NCBI RefSeq assembly: GCF_015864825.1
Contig: NZ_JADYWL010000001.1
Span: 1-64,000 of the forward strand
Reading direction: 5' to 3'
Source: Psychrobacter sp. NZS113
GTDB taxonomy: Bacteria > Pseudomonadota > Gammaproteobacteria > Pseudomonadales > Moraxellaceae
DNA length: 64,000 nucleotides
Shown: positions 28,808 through 36,761 of the stretch, piece after piece
Numbering within the stretch: position 1 is the stretch's first letter
Layout of the letters: every line of letters begins with the position of its first letter
Position numbers and translations under genes: made by a program
Notes under the pieces: model-generated
Seen by the model: the letters and a program-made list of their open reading frames with translations, nothing else
Told to the model about the DNA's origin: nothing
Databases searched by the model: none

Positions 28808-30124
28808 ATGAAATTCTCAAAGTTCGGTCAAAAATTTACCCAGCCTACTGGCATCTCACAATTGATGGACGATCTAGGCGACGCGCTAAAAAGCGATCAG
28901 CCGGTCAACATGCTGGGCGGTGGTAACCCTGCCAAAATTGATGCCGTCAATGAGCTGTTTTTGGAGACGTATAAAGCACTGGGCACTGATAACGACGCAG
29001 GCGTACCCAATAGTAGCGCGATTATTAGCATGGCCAATTACTCTAATCCGCAAGGTGATTCGGCCTTTATTGATGCCTTGGTTGGCTTCTTTAACCGTCA
29101 TTATGATTGGAATCTAACCTCAGAAAATATTGCCCTGACCAATGGCTCACAGAATGCGTTTTTCTATCTGTTCAATCTATTCGGTGGTGCTTTCGCTGAT
29201 GAAAAGAATGGAGCTGTAGACAAATCCATTCTACTGCCATTAACCCCTGAATATATCGGCTATAGTGACGTGCATGTCGAAGGTCAGCATTTCGCAGCGG
29301 TATTGCCACATATCGATGAAGTGACTCATGATGGTGAGGAAGGCTTCTTTAAATATCGTGTCGATTTTGACGCATTAGAGAACTTGCCAGCGCTAAAGGA
29401 AGGCCGTATCGGCGCGATTTGCTGCTCACGCCCGACCAACCCGACTGGCAACGTGCTGACCGATGACGAAATGGCGCATTTGGCCGAGATTGCCAAACGT
29501 TATGACATACCGCTTATCATCGATAATGCCTACGGTATACCCTTCCCTAACATTATTTATTCAGACGCGCATTTGACGTGGGATGACAATACGATTCTAT
29601 GCTTTAGCCTGTCTAAGATTGGCCTGCCCGGTATGCGTACAGGTATTATCGTGGCCGATGCAAAAGTAATCGAAGCGGTCAGCGCGATGAATGCTGTAGT
29701 AAATCTAGCACCGACACGCTTTGGTGCAGCGATTGCCACGCCATTGGTAGAAAATGACCGTATCAAGCAGTTAGCCGATAATGAGATTAAGCCGTTTTAT
29801 CAAAAGCAGGCCACTCTTGCCGTGAAGCTGTTAAAAGAAGCATTGGGTGATTATCCGTTGATGATTCATAAGCCTGAAGGCGCGATTTTCTTATGGTTGT
29901 GGTTTAAAGACTTACCGATTAGTACGCTTGAGCTATACGAGCGCCTCAAAGAAAAAGGCACGCTTATTGTGCCAAGCGAATACTTTTTCCCCGGTGTCGA
30001 TGTTAGCGATTATCAGCATGCACACGAGTGTATTCGTATGAGCATCGCGGCTGACGAGCAGACGCTGACTGATGGTATTAGAGTGATTGGTGAAGTGGTG
30101 CGCGAGTTGTATAATCAGAAATAG
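28808..30124 (+). CDS. avtA: Valine-pyruvate aminotransferase
   Basis: PLP-dependent fold-type I aminotransferase that interconverts valine/2-oxoisovalerate with alanine/pyruvate (transaminase C). The 438-aa sequence follows E. coli AvtA closely: MLGGGNPAKI near the N-terminus, ALTNGSQNAFFYLFNLF, CSRPTNPTGNV, IIDNAYGIPFP, and the PLP lysine in CFSLSKIGLPGMR. The C-terminal KPEGAIFLWLWFKDLPI block is nearly identical to the E. coli enzyme. An extended -10 promoter lies about 63 nt upstream. It is monocistronic; the next gene is convergent. Confidence 0.94.
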   Translation: MKFSKFGQKFTQPTGISQLMDDLGDALKSDQPVNMLGGGNPAKIDAVNELFLETYKALGTDNDAGVPNSSAIISMANYSNPQGDSAFIDALVGFFNRHYDWNLTSENIALTNGSQNAFFYLFNLFGGAFADEKNGAVDKSILLPLTPEYIGYSDVHVEGQHFAAVLPHIDEVTHDGEEGFFKYRVDFDALENLPALKEGRIGAICCSRPTNPTGNVLTDDEMAHLAEIAKRYDIPLIIDNAYGIPFPNIIYSDAHLTWDDNTILCFSLSKIGLPGMRTGIIVADAKVIEAVSAMNAVVNLAPTRFGAAIATPLVENDRIKQLADNEIKPFYQKQATLAVKLLKEALGDYPLMIHKPEGAIFLWLWFKDLPISTLELYERLKEKGTLIVPSEYFFPGVDVSDYQHAHECIRMSIAADEQTLTDGIRVIGEVVRELYNQK

Positions 30125-30152
30125 GTTTCTAAAGGTCTTGGTGGCGTCTTCT

Positions 30153-31265
30153 CTATAGAGCCACCTTTATCCTAATATATTGAAACTCATCATTGATATG
30201 CCCGTCTTCTTTCCAAAAGGCGGCGCTATGATTAACCGCTAGGTATAGATAGCCGTCTCTTGCCCAAAATATATTTTCTGGTTCAACAGTAGACATCCAA
30301 TGCATAAAGCCTGCACCCATAATCTGGATGATGTCTGTTCCCTCAATTTTATACAGCTCTAGATCAGTGTATTGCTCATATGGGTTGGTATAGGCTGAGA
30401 TGATATATTTTTTATTAGGAGAGATATGAGGGTAATCTATAAACGTCTGCGTCATCTCACCTGAATTTTTATCAATCATCTTGTAGTTCGAGCTTTCCCA
30501 GTAGTTTCCTTCTATTACATGTTGGTTTAAAAAATCGATACTACCGATGTAATCAAAACGCTCATCGCCGTCATCACCATTATCTTTATCAACAAACTTC
30601 ACTGGTTTTTTTGCAGTTGGAATGGATATCACACCATTTCTCTTTTTGATACTTTCATCTTTTGATAAAAAATCAACGGCAAGTGGGCGTTTTTTCTCAA
30701 AAAAAGCCTTGTCAATTAGCTCTATTTTCAGGTAGTCGTTAAGTGCTTTCCCATCTTCAAAAGACTCGTACTCTTCGCCGACGGATAGATACGCTAGTAT
30801 ATTTAAATCTTTGGACGTTAGCGAGGCAGGCATAGTAGAACCCGTTTGCTCTTTTTTCACAAAGACCTTTTCCCATTTGACAATATGAGTCTCTACAATG
30901 CCATCATTGTTCTCATCATATTCTCTACGAATTCTGTCTTGCACCGCATACCAATCTTTTTGCTCTTCAATGACTTCTAATTTCTCACCAAACGCATAGC
31001 TCTTAACGCTTCTAGCAGCGCCACTTGGCAGTTGACGCGCTACTATACCGTCTTTGGCAGTCACATATACTTGCTTCAATACAGTCGTATCATCGTAGTC
31101 AATCTCGATACCATCACGATTGTACTGTGCCAAAAGTGCTGCCGATATGGGTTTATTTAGGTCAATGATGACGTTTTGATTTGCCATTGCTGAATGATAG
31201 CTAAACGTCGTTAGGCATAGAATAGTAGAAGAAAAAATGTAAGTAGGTATTTTAAATGAAGGCAT
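30153..31265 (-). CDS. Hypothetical exported protein with SH3-like region
   Basis: A protein of 370 aa from the ATG at 31265. It has a clear Sec signal peptide (MPSFKIPTYIFSSTILCL..., likely cleaved after AMA), so it is periplasmic or outer-surface. Residues about 45-110 (VYVTAKDGIVARQLPSGAARSV...YAFGEKLEVIEEQKDWYAVQD) look like a bacterial SH3 domain. The remainder is polar with acidic stretches (DKDNGDDGDERFDY) and a C-terminal part rich in Tyr and Trp. Starting 21 codons earlier would put charged residues before the signal, so the later ATG is chosen. Function unknown. Confidence 0.7.
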   Translation of the reverse strand: MPSFKIPTYIFSSTILCLTTFSYHSAMANQNVIIDLNKPISAALLAQYNRDGIEIDYDDTTVLKQVYVTAKDGIVARQLPSGAARSVKSYAFGEKLEVIEEQKDWYAVQDRIRREYDENNDGIVETHIVKWEKVFVKKEQTGSTMPASLTSKDLNILAYLSVGEEYESFEDGKALNDYLKIELIDKAFFEKKRPLAVDFLSKDESIKKRNGVISIPTAKKPVKFVDKDNGDDGDERFDYIGSIDFLNQHVIEGNYWESSNYKMIDKNSGEMTQTFIDYPHISPNKKYIISAYTNPYEQYTDLELYKIEGTDIIQIMGAGFMHWMSTVEPENIFWARDGYLYLAVNHSAAFWKEDGHINDEFQYIRIKVAL

Positions 31266-31363
31266 AATATGGACTGCTATATATTTTATATTATGAATTT
31301 TACACCATAAAATCCTACTTAAGTTCACTTTATTAACATCTGAAATAAAATCACTTCGGAATA

Positions 31364-31771
31364 TTAGCGTTGCTTTAGTAGCTTAGTTGAGGGGTTGGAC
31401 GCATGAAAGATTTTCGTCCACTTATTCAACGCATAAAGCACATAAGACAGCAAGCACGTATTGATCAAATCGCGGATACTGGCAGTAATCTGATCACGGC
31501 TTAGACCTGCCATGCCTAGCGACTCAATCGTCTCTCGATTGTCCAAATACTCACCCAATAACGCAATGCAAGTCACTATTACTAAAGCGACAAAAGACCT
31601 GACACCTTGCTTCTTAAAAATAGGACGCAGCAGTACCAAACACAGCAAATAGACACCAATACCGACATAAATGTGCAAAGCATCTTTGGCCAGCCCTGTT
31701 GTCTCGATAATATTCATTTTAAAGGCAGTAAAATCCACTATATATTCCAAATATAAGCCAGTAGAAAACAA
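31364..31771 (-). CDS. Hypothetical small integral membrane protein
   Basis: Up to 135 aa with about three hydrophobic segments (HIYVGIGVYLLCLVLLRP, SFVALVIVTCIALLGEYLD and INTCLLSYVLYAL). The pattern LHIYVGIGVYLL...LGEYLD resembles small uncharacterised membrane proteins seen in several proteobacteria; I cannot assign a function. The start is uncertain: TTG at 31771 or ATG at 31717, the latter giving 117 aa and a more natural N-terminus; neither has a clear ribosome binding site. A copy of the 107-bp dispersed repeat begins 14 nt upstream of the first possible start. Confidence 0.55.
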   Translation of the reverse strand: MFSTGLYLEYIVDFTAFKMNIIETTGLAKDALHIYVGIGVYLLCLVLLRPIFKKQGVRSFVALVIVTCIALLGEYLDNRETIESLGMAGLSRDQITASIRDLINTCLLSYVLYALNKWTKIFHASNPSTKLLKQR

Positions 31772-31784
31772 CTGAGGGTATTAC

Positions 31785-31891
31785 TATAGCCATCCCACTA
31801 TAAAAGTATTACAGCGTTAACCTCGCTTGAAGTATTTGATATACATCTACACTCGGTTGCCTTGTACTACTTTTAAATTGAATCGACTATA
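31785..31891 (-). repeat. Dispersed 107-bp inverted-terminus repeat, copy A
   Basis: Reverse-oriented copy of a family also found at 34703, 44995, 51826 and, diverged, 45962. It begins TATAG and ends CTATA. Read on the minus strand its first 37 bases match copies B and C exactly. It sits between the small membrane-protein gene and hisH. It is non-coding and has long imperfect terminal inverted repeats, as a MITE would. Confidence 0.8.
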
Positions 31892-31936
31892 AACAATATG
31901 ACTAAAAAGTAGTCGCTAAAAAATCGATAGCTGAGA

Positions 31937-31973
31937 ACAAAAAAGGCAGATTATACAATGGATAATCTACCTT
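31937..31973 (-). terminator. Rho-independent terminator of hisB-hisH
   Basis: On the minus strand AAGGTAGATTAT pairs with ATAATCTGCCTT (12 pairs, one G-U) around a 7-nt loop, followed by a T run. It lies 40 nt past the hisH stop. Confidence 0.85.
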
Positions 31974-32012
31974 ACTGCTGAATCAAATATTCAATTCACA
32001 TTTATCGTCTAT

Positions 32013-32648
32013 TTATATATCCCACTCGACGAAGTTCTTTAACAGTTGCAAGCCAGCGGTATGGCTTTTCTCTGGATGGAACTGGGTCGCAAATAAGTTA
32101 TCTTGGATAACACTAGCACAAAACGGCTGACCATAATCACAAATAGCAGCCACTTGTGAGGGATTGGCAGGCTCGCAGTAATAGCTGTGCACAAAGTAAA
32201 AATGCGCATTGTCTTGAATGCCATTCCACAATGGATGATCAAAGTCCATGCCACTGATGGTATTCCAGCCCATATGCGGTACTTTGATAGTTGCGCCTTG
32301 CTTGTCTTTCCACGTAGGGTCAAATGCTTCTACCGTGCCTTTTAAGATGCCAAGACAGTCTGTACCACCATTTTCAACTGACTGTTCAAACAATGCCTGC
32401 ATGCCTATACAGATGGCCATGACGGGCTTATTAAATATCGCCTGACGTATGACATCATCAATCCCAGCATCATGCATGCCAGCGATACAGTCGCGCATGG
32501 CACCGACACCGGGGAAGACGATTTTATCTGCTGCAGCAACGACTTTGGGGTCGTTGGTGATAGAGACGTCTGCCCCGACCACTGACAACGCTTTACTGGC
32601 GGAATGCAAATTACCCATACCATAATCTAGTAGTGCTACTTTAGTCAT
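32013..32648 (-). CDS. hisH: Imidazole glycerol phosphate synthase, glutaminase subunit
   Basis: Class I glutamine amidotransferase that supplies ammonia to HisF for the fifth step of histidine synthesis. From the ATG at 32648 the protein is 211 aa and starts [21 protein letters not shown]. The nucleophile is the Cys of [13 protein letters not shown] and the His-Glu pair is in [10 protein letters not shown] longer reading frame upstream adds 19 non-conserved residues; GAGAACC before the chosen ATG and homology favour the shorter form. hisB lies 188 nt upstream on the same strand, with a nested hairpin region between. Confidence 0.94.
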   Translation of the reverse strand: MTKVALLDYGMGNLHSASKALSVVGADVSITNDPKVVAAADKIVFPGVGAMRDCIAGMHDAGIDDVIRQAIFNKPVMAICIGMQALFEQSVENGGTDCLGILKGTVEAFDPTWKDKQGATIKVPHMGWNTISGMDFDHPLWNGIQDNAHFYFVHSYYCEPANPSQVAAICDYGQPFCASVIQDNLFATQFHPEKSHTAGLQLLKNFVEWDI

Positions 32649-32745
32649 CGATTGGTTCTCATTTTTAAATATTTTGACTACTGTACTATTTATATCGTTA
32701 GCCATTTATATTGTTGGCTATTACCAAGGTGTAGATAAGGTTTTG

Positions 32746-32818
32746 CTACAAGGAAGTCAAGCGCAGGCTGTACAGCTAGTACGCCAAGCTTGACTGACTC
32801 TCTTAACTGACCTTGTAG
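32746..32818 (-). repeat. Nested inverted repeats in the hisB-hisH gap
   Basis: Outer arms CTACAAGG (32746-32753) and CCTTGTAG (32811-32818), inner arms GTCAAGC (32756-32762) and GCTTGAC (32788-32794), and an innermost palindrome GCTGTACAGC (32767-32776). The 73-bp unit fills much of the intercistronic space and would fold in the hisB-hisH mRNA. Either an RNA element or a small palindromic insertion. Confidence 0.55.
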
Positions 32819-32836
32819 AAGAGCCTTAAATGCGCC

Positions 32837-33484
32837 TTAGAAAGCCTCTTTGGTCGATGGTAGTGTATTTAACGCACGCTCATCATACTCACAAGCCATA
32901 CGTAGGGCGCGAGCAAAAGCCTTAAAGGTCGACTCAATTTGGTGATGGCTGTTTTTGCCTTTAAGATTGTCCAAATGCACGGTCATCCAAGAATGGTTAA
33001 CGAAACCGTAGAAAAACTCACTGAACAAATCAACATCGAAACGGCCCACGTGCGAGCGAGTAAAAGGGATGTCCATGTGCAGACCAGGACGACCTGATAG
33101 GTCGACAACAGCACGAGTCAATGCTTCATCGAGCGGCGCATAAAAATGCCCGTAACGACGGATGCCTTTTTTGTCGCCCAATGCTTTGTTAAATGCTTGG
33201 CCAAGGGTAATACCAGTGTCTTCAACGCTATGGTGATCATCAATAAAGGTATCGCCGTTGCATTTGATATCCAAATCAAACAAACCGTGACGCTTGATTT
33301 GATCAATCATATGATCCAAAAAAGGTACGCCAGTGTCTACCCTGCCTTGACCAGTCCCATCCAGATTGACGGTACAAGTAATTTGCGTTTCGGCAGTGAT
33401 ACGCTCAACGGTCGCAATACGCTCAGGGCGACCGTGTAAGTTTGCATTTTTTGGTGCATTTTGCTCAGTGGCATTGGCTGTCAT
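32837..33484 (-). CDS. hisB: Imidazoleglycerol-phosphate dehydratase
   Basis: Sixth step of histidine synthesis: Mn2+-dependent dehydration of IGP to imidazole acetol phosphate. A 215-aa monofunctional HisB without the phosphatase domain found in enterobacteria. The two metal-binding repeats are visible as [11 protein letters not shown] and [11 protein letters not shown], plus FLDHM early in the chain. The N-terminal 25 residues are a polar extension rich in Asn and Glu. It is the first gene of a hisB-hisH unit. Confidence 0.95.
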   Translation of the reverse strand: MTANATEQNAPKNANLHGRPERIATVERITAETQITCTVNLDGTGQGRVDTGVPFLDHMIDQIKRHGLFDLDIKCNGDTFIDDHHSVEDTGITLGQAFNKALGDKKGIRRYGHFYAPLDEALTRAVVDLSGRPGLHMDIPFTRSHVGRFDVDLFSEFFYGFVNHSWMTVHLDNLKGKNSHHQIESTFKAFARALRMACEYDERALNTLPSTKEAF

Positions 33485-33860
33485 GGCTACTCTCTATCAG
33501 TTTTTTATCAGTGAAAAGCGGTCAATAAAATAGGACGAAAACACGCCTAAAATATTTTACTAGTGTCTGAGTCAGACCTTAGCGAAAAAGGTATTAGAAA
33601 GTGATATATACAAAAGATATCAAGATATTAGGCGTTATACGTACTACATATTATTTAGTCTCATCATAGCAAACCCTAACATTTACTGCTATGTCCAAGC
33701 CGTAAACCACGCACAAATTTACGTCATTCTGCTAAAATAGTGTGTTCAGTATTATCAATCATGACGCACGCTAATGCTATAACACGATAATTTGCGACAT
33801 CACACTCTATGACATTATGATGTCTCACATCATAGAAACCCTCTGTTTATAGGAACTGCT
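33485..33860. other. Divergent promoter region hisB / GNAT-like gene
   Basis: No gene. Toward the plus-strand gene there is an extended -10-like TGCTAAAAT (about 33731-33739) and a perfect inverted repeat TATGATGT-CTC-ACATCATA (33816-33834) ending 26 nt before the ATG, placed where an operator or a leader hairpin would act. The hisB promoter must lie on the other strand but is not obvious. Confidence 0.4.
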
Positions 33861-34283
33861 ATGCCTTTAGAAGCGATCGCCATCAATAGTTTGGATGCAC
33901 CACTGATTAAAAAACCTGCACGCGAAAACGAGCTAGCAGAACGCTTGCAGTCTTTATATGACAGCGATGATACTCAGCCTAGTGGTGCCGATGTACTCAG
34001 TCTCGTTGAGCAAGGTTTTAAACGTGGGCAGTATCTCTATGTCGGTATGTTCAATGACAAGCCTATCGCTGCTGTCGCCTGTTTTGATGATGGTCAGACC
34101 AATGCTAAACGCTTGCAGTATTTAACAGTGCATGCACAAAATCGCGGCCGAGCCATTGATGCCAAGTTTATTAAACTGGTCTATGATGCCGAAGTAAAAA
34201 AAGGCGTGCGTGAGTTTGTTCCTGCAGATACTGATATTCATCGTATTATGAGCGAGTACGAACTACTGCGTGTTAAAGACTAA
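33861..34283 (+). CDS. GNAT/PanM-like acetyl-CoA-binding protein
   Basis: A 140-aa protein resembling the compact GNAT fold. The middle segment YLYVGMFNDKPIAAVACFD aligns in style with the beta strands of PanM/PanZ, the acetyl-CoA sensor that promotes maturation of aspartate decarboxylase PanD, and LQYLTVHAQNRGRAIDAKF occupies the acetyl-CoA-binding beta4-alpha3 position (normally RxxGxG/A, here RGRA). The protein ends early compared with full GNAT enzymes. A role in pantothenate regulation is plausible but unproved; panD is not in this window. TAGGAA precedes the start. Confidence 0.55.
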   Translation: MPLEAIAINSLDAPLIKKPARENELAERLQSLYDSDDTQPSGADVLSLVEQGFKRGQYLYVGMFNDKPIAAVACFDDGQTNAKRLQYLTVHAQNRGRAIDAKFIKLVYDAEVKKGVREFVPADTDIHRIMSEYELLRVKD

Positions 34284-34359
34284 ACTGAGAATTAGAATGT
34301 TTAATTTTGCCCATATCTGACTATTTATCGTCTTTTATCAGATATAATGCAAAAACTGC

Positions 34360-34388
34360 TTGACAGCAGTGCGTATATTTAGTTTAAT
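34360..34388 (+). promoter_or_regulatory. Sigma-70 promoter of tRNA-Phe
   Basis: TTGACA (34360-34365), a 17-nt spacer, and TTTAAT (34383-34388), 17 nt before the mature tRNA. This is one of the few consensus -35 boxes in the window, as expected of a stable RNA gene. Confidence 0.8.
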
Positions 34389-34405
34389 AGCGCCTCAACG
34401 AAGAC

Positions 34406-34481
34406 GGCTCGATAGCTCAGTCGGTAGAGCAACGGATTGAAAATCCGTGTGTCGGCAGTTCGAACCTGCCTCGAGCCACCA
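34406..34481 (+). tRNA. tRNA-Phe (anticodon GAA)
   Basis: A 76-nt tRNA with encoded CCA. The acceptor arms GGCTCGA (34406-34412) and TCGAGCC (34471-34477) pair fully; the D arm contains AGCTCAGTCGGTAGAGC; the anticodon stem is ACGGATT GAA AATCCGT; the T loop is GTTCGAACC. Discriminator A is followed by CCA at 34479-34481. A consensus promoter lies upstream and a strong terminator downstream. Confidence 0.97.
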
Positions 34482-34500
34482 TCTCGTTTAAGAATTCTAA

Positions 34501-34534
34501 AAAGCCCCAAACATTTATGTTTGGGGCTTTTTTT
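34501..34534 (+). terminator. Rho-independent terminator of tRNA-Phe
   Basis: AAAGCCCCAAACA pairs with TGTTTGGGGCTTT around the loop TTTA, followed by a long T run that merges into the 14-bp tandem repeat. Confidence 0.9.
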
Positions 34535-34669
34535 ATGTTTAAGTTTTTATGTTTAAGTTTTTATGTTTAAGTTTTTATGTTTAAGTTTTTATGTTTAAGT
34601 TTTTATGTTTAAGTTTTTATGTTTAAGTTTTTATGTTTAAGTTTTTATGTTTAAGTTTTTATGTTTAGG
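34535..34669 (+). repeat. 14-bp tandem repeat, nine copies plus a partial
   Basis: The unit ATGTTTAAGTTTTT is repeated nine times without change (starting at 34535, 34549, and every 14 bp to 34647), followed by a degenerate partial copy at 34661. It abuts the tRNA-Phe terminator, whose 3' half contains the similar string TTATGTTTGG. Perfect identity points to recent expansion by slippage; copy number is probably variable between strains. Confidence 0.95.
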
Positions 34670-34702
34670 TAGCATGCTTAGATTTATTTAATATCCCTGT
34701 TA

Positions 34703-34808
34703 TATAGTCGATTCAATTTAAAAGTAGTACAAGGCAACCGAGTGTAGATGTATATTAAATACTTCAAGCAAGGTTAACGCAGTAAGATTTTATAGCGAAA
34801 TGACTATA
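34703..34808 (+). repeat. Dispersed 107-bp inverted-terminus repeat, copy B
   Basis: Starts TATAGTCG and ends GACTATA. Its first 37 bases are identical to copy C and to the reverse complement of copy A; the right arm has more changes. It lies between the 14-bp tandem repeat and the stop codon of the next minus-strand gene. Confidence 0.8.
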
Positions 34809-34824
34809 AGCGCTTTCTTACTTA

Positions 34825-35178
34825 TCACAAACGCTTTCTTAACAATAACTCACATCGCTCATTCGCGTCTAAATCATAAACCGTCGCACGGTAGTCAATA
34901 CCATGACGCCCTTCAAAAAATATCACTCGATCACCCACTGCTAAAAAACAAGACGTGCGCGCATCATAAATAAATCCATCAATCACAAATGCCACATCAC
35001 GATCTATCTCGCGTACCGTGTACATCTCTCCTTTGGGAATCAAACGCTCAAACCAAGCGCTATTAGCTGCATTGGTCGTTAGTACGCTCATTAGTACTGT
35101 CGTTACCATGAGTACATTTTTTAATGGCTTCACGAAAGTCAAAACGAAAGTCAAATAAGTGATGGGTGTTCTATTCAT
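34825..35178 (-). CDS. Hypothetical exported protein
   Basis: A 117-aa protein, no family recognised. The N-terminus has a hydrophobic stretch (VLMVTTVLMSVLTTNAANSA) that looks like a Sec signal ending near ANS/A, preceded by a rather long basic region. The mature part (about 75 aa) has two cysteines (RTSCFLAVGD and ANERCELLLR) that could form a disulfide. AGGAAG stands 9 nt upstream of the ATG at 35178; a GTG eight codons earlier overlaps that site and is less likely. It stands alone. Confidence 0.6.
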   Translation of the reverse strand: MNRTPITYLTFVLTFVKPLKNVLMVTTVLMSVLTTNAANSAWFERLIPKGEMYTVREIDRDVAFVIDGFIYDARTSCFLAVGDRVIFFEGRHGIDYRATVYDLDANERCELLLRKRL

Positions 35179-35282
35179 GATGATTGGCTTCCTAATAGTC
35201 ACAGCTGAACAACATTTCTAAGCTGTTTTTTCAACAACTTGGCTCAGTATACTAAACATCGATATCTTAATCAGGTGAGGTT

Positions 35283-35783
35283 ATGAGAGAGTTTGATTAC
35301 GACTTGGATTATAAGCATTTAGATTTGCGTGCACAGCCAGAATTGTATCGCGTCGGACGTGGCGAACAAGGCGTGTTACTGGTTGAGCCATACAAATCTG
35401 AAATACTGCCCCACTGGCGCTTTGCTACTCCTGATATAGCGACAGAAAGTAGCGACACTATTTATCAGATGTTTTTAGACTATCTGGCTGCCGATGACTT
35501 TGTCGGTGCGGATATGGCGCGCAAATTTATTCAAATGGGCTATACCCGTGCCCGTCGCTACGCCAATCATAAAGGTGGCAAAAAATACAAAGGCGCCGTC
35601 CCTGATGATAAAAAAGGCCAAAGCGGTGCACATGGGCGAGAAGAGCTGCCACGACAAGAGGAAGACCATATCAAGGCCGAATCTGCACGTATATTTAAAC
35701 AGAAATGGGATCTGTGCCGCGAAAACGAAGATTATTTAAGAATGAAAAAAGAGCATCGCGAACGTTATAAAGAGGTTGAGTAG
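35283..35783 (+). CDS. DUF4385 family protein
   Basis: A 166-aa cytoplasmic protein of the uncharacterised DUF4385 family. The core FDYDLDYKHLDLRAQPELYRVGRGEQGVLLVEPYKSEILPHWRF, the GADMARKFIQMGYTRARRYANH block and the Lys/Gly-rich segment after it are typical (motif pieces at residues 4-47 and 74-95). The basic, charged composition suggests nucleic-acid binding, but no function is established. AGGTGAGG precedes the ATG closely. It is monocistronic. Confidence 0.75.
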   Translation: MREFDYDLDYKHLDLRAQPELYRVGRGEQGVLLVEPYKSEILPHWRFATPDIATESSDTIYQMFLDYLAADDFVGADMARKFIQMGYTRARRYANHKGGKKYKGAVPDDKKGQSGAHGREELPRQEEDHIKAESARIFKQKWDLCRENEDYLRMKKEHRERYKEVE

Positions 35784-35984
35784 ACTTAAAGTATTATCAA
35801 CAACCCATAAATATCACGTAAACAAATGGCCGTTCATAATAAATGGTCATAATTTCTGTTTATAATGATCGTTTATCGTTACTGGTGACAAAAAATTAGA
35901 CTTAAAGACTCGCTATGCTAAGGTAATAAAAACTGTAGCCAGCAATTCAAAAAAGTACACACTTAATAGCATGGATAAATAATA

Positions 35985-36677
35985 ATGACCGTAAAAACGA
36001 AGCAACTTTTGATTTTTGATTTCGATGGTACATTGATCGATAGCGTACCAGATTTGGCTGATGCAACCAATGCCATACTAACTACCCTTGGCAAAGAGAC
36101 TTACCCTATCGAGACGATTCGCAACTGGATAGGCAATGGCTCACGCTTGCTCGTTGAGCGTGCGCTAGTGGGCAAGGTAGAAGTGCTGGAAGGTGAGTTG
36201 ACGGTCGAGGAAGCTGATCACGCGGAGCAAATATTTTTTGATGCTTATAAGAAACTCAGCGGCAGCAAAACCGTCGCTTATCCAAATGTGGACAGTGGAC
36301 TAAAACAACTGAAAGCTGCAGGGTATACACTGGCATTAGTGACCAATAAACCCATTCGTTTTGTACCGAAGATATTGCAGTCATTTGGCTGGCAGGACTT
36401 ATTCAGTGAAGTGCTGGGCGGTGATAGTCTCTTAACCAAAAAGCCTGATCCTGCACCGCTACTACATGTCTGTGAAGCGTTGAACGTCGCTCCAGAACAA
36501 GCCGTTATGATTGGTGATTCTAGAAACGATATTTTAGCCGGAAAAAACGCCAATATGGACACGATTGGACTGTCTTATGGTTATAACTACGGGCAAGATA
36601 TTCGTGAGTTAAATCCGACCGAAGCGTTTGATGGTTTCGCTGATTTGGTGACTTGGATTATGAGAAACAATGCTTAA
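35985..36677 (+). CDS. gph: Phosphoglycolate phosphatase
   Basis: A HAD-superfamily hydrolase of 230 aa that removes phosphate from 2-phosphoglycolate formed during repair of oxidised DNA ends. HAD motifs I-IV are visible: DFDGTLIDS (nucleophile Asp at about 11), VTNKP, the Lys in LTKKPDPAP, and MIGDSRNDILAG. The cap domain of about 75 residues follows motif I. It converges on comM, 84 nt away. The closely related family members make a related sugar-phosphatase activity possible. Confidence 0.88.
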   Translation: MTVKTKQLLIFDFDGTLIDSVPDLADATNAILTTLGKETYPIETIRNWIGNGSRLLVERALVGKVEVLEGELTVEEADHAEQIFFDAYKKLSGSKTVAYPNVDSGLKQLKAAGYTLALVTNKPIRFVPKILQSFGWQDLFSEVLGGDSLLTKKPDPAPLLHVCEALNVAPEQAVMIGDSRNDILAGKNANMDTIGLSYGYNYGQDIRELNPTEAFDGFADLVTWIMRNNA

Positions 36678-36761
36678 CCCATACTTTATCTCTCATGCGT
36701 CATATTTCATGCATCATCTTTACCGTATGGTAGTAGTAAACACTGGCTTAGATAAGTAGGA

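Noticed and set aside
32039..32323. Second minus-strand frame overlapping hisH
   Set aside because: Out-of-frame shadow of hisH; the product has no resemblance to known proteins.
34313..34345. ATATCTGA/TCAGATAT inverted repeat after the GNAT-like gene
   Set aside because: A 17-nt loop and no T run, so not a convincing terminator; too short to claim more.
34535..34669. Tandem repeat considered as a CRISPR array
   Set aside because: The units are 14 bp, directly adjacent and without spacers; there are no cas genes.
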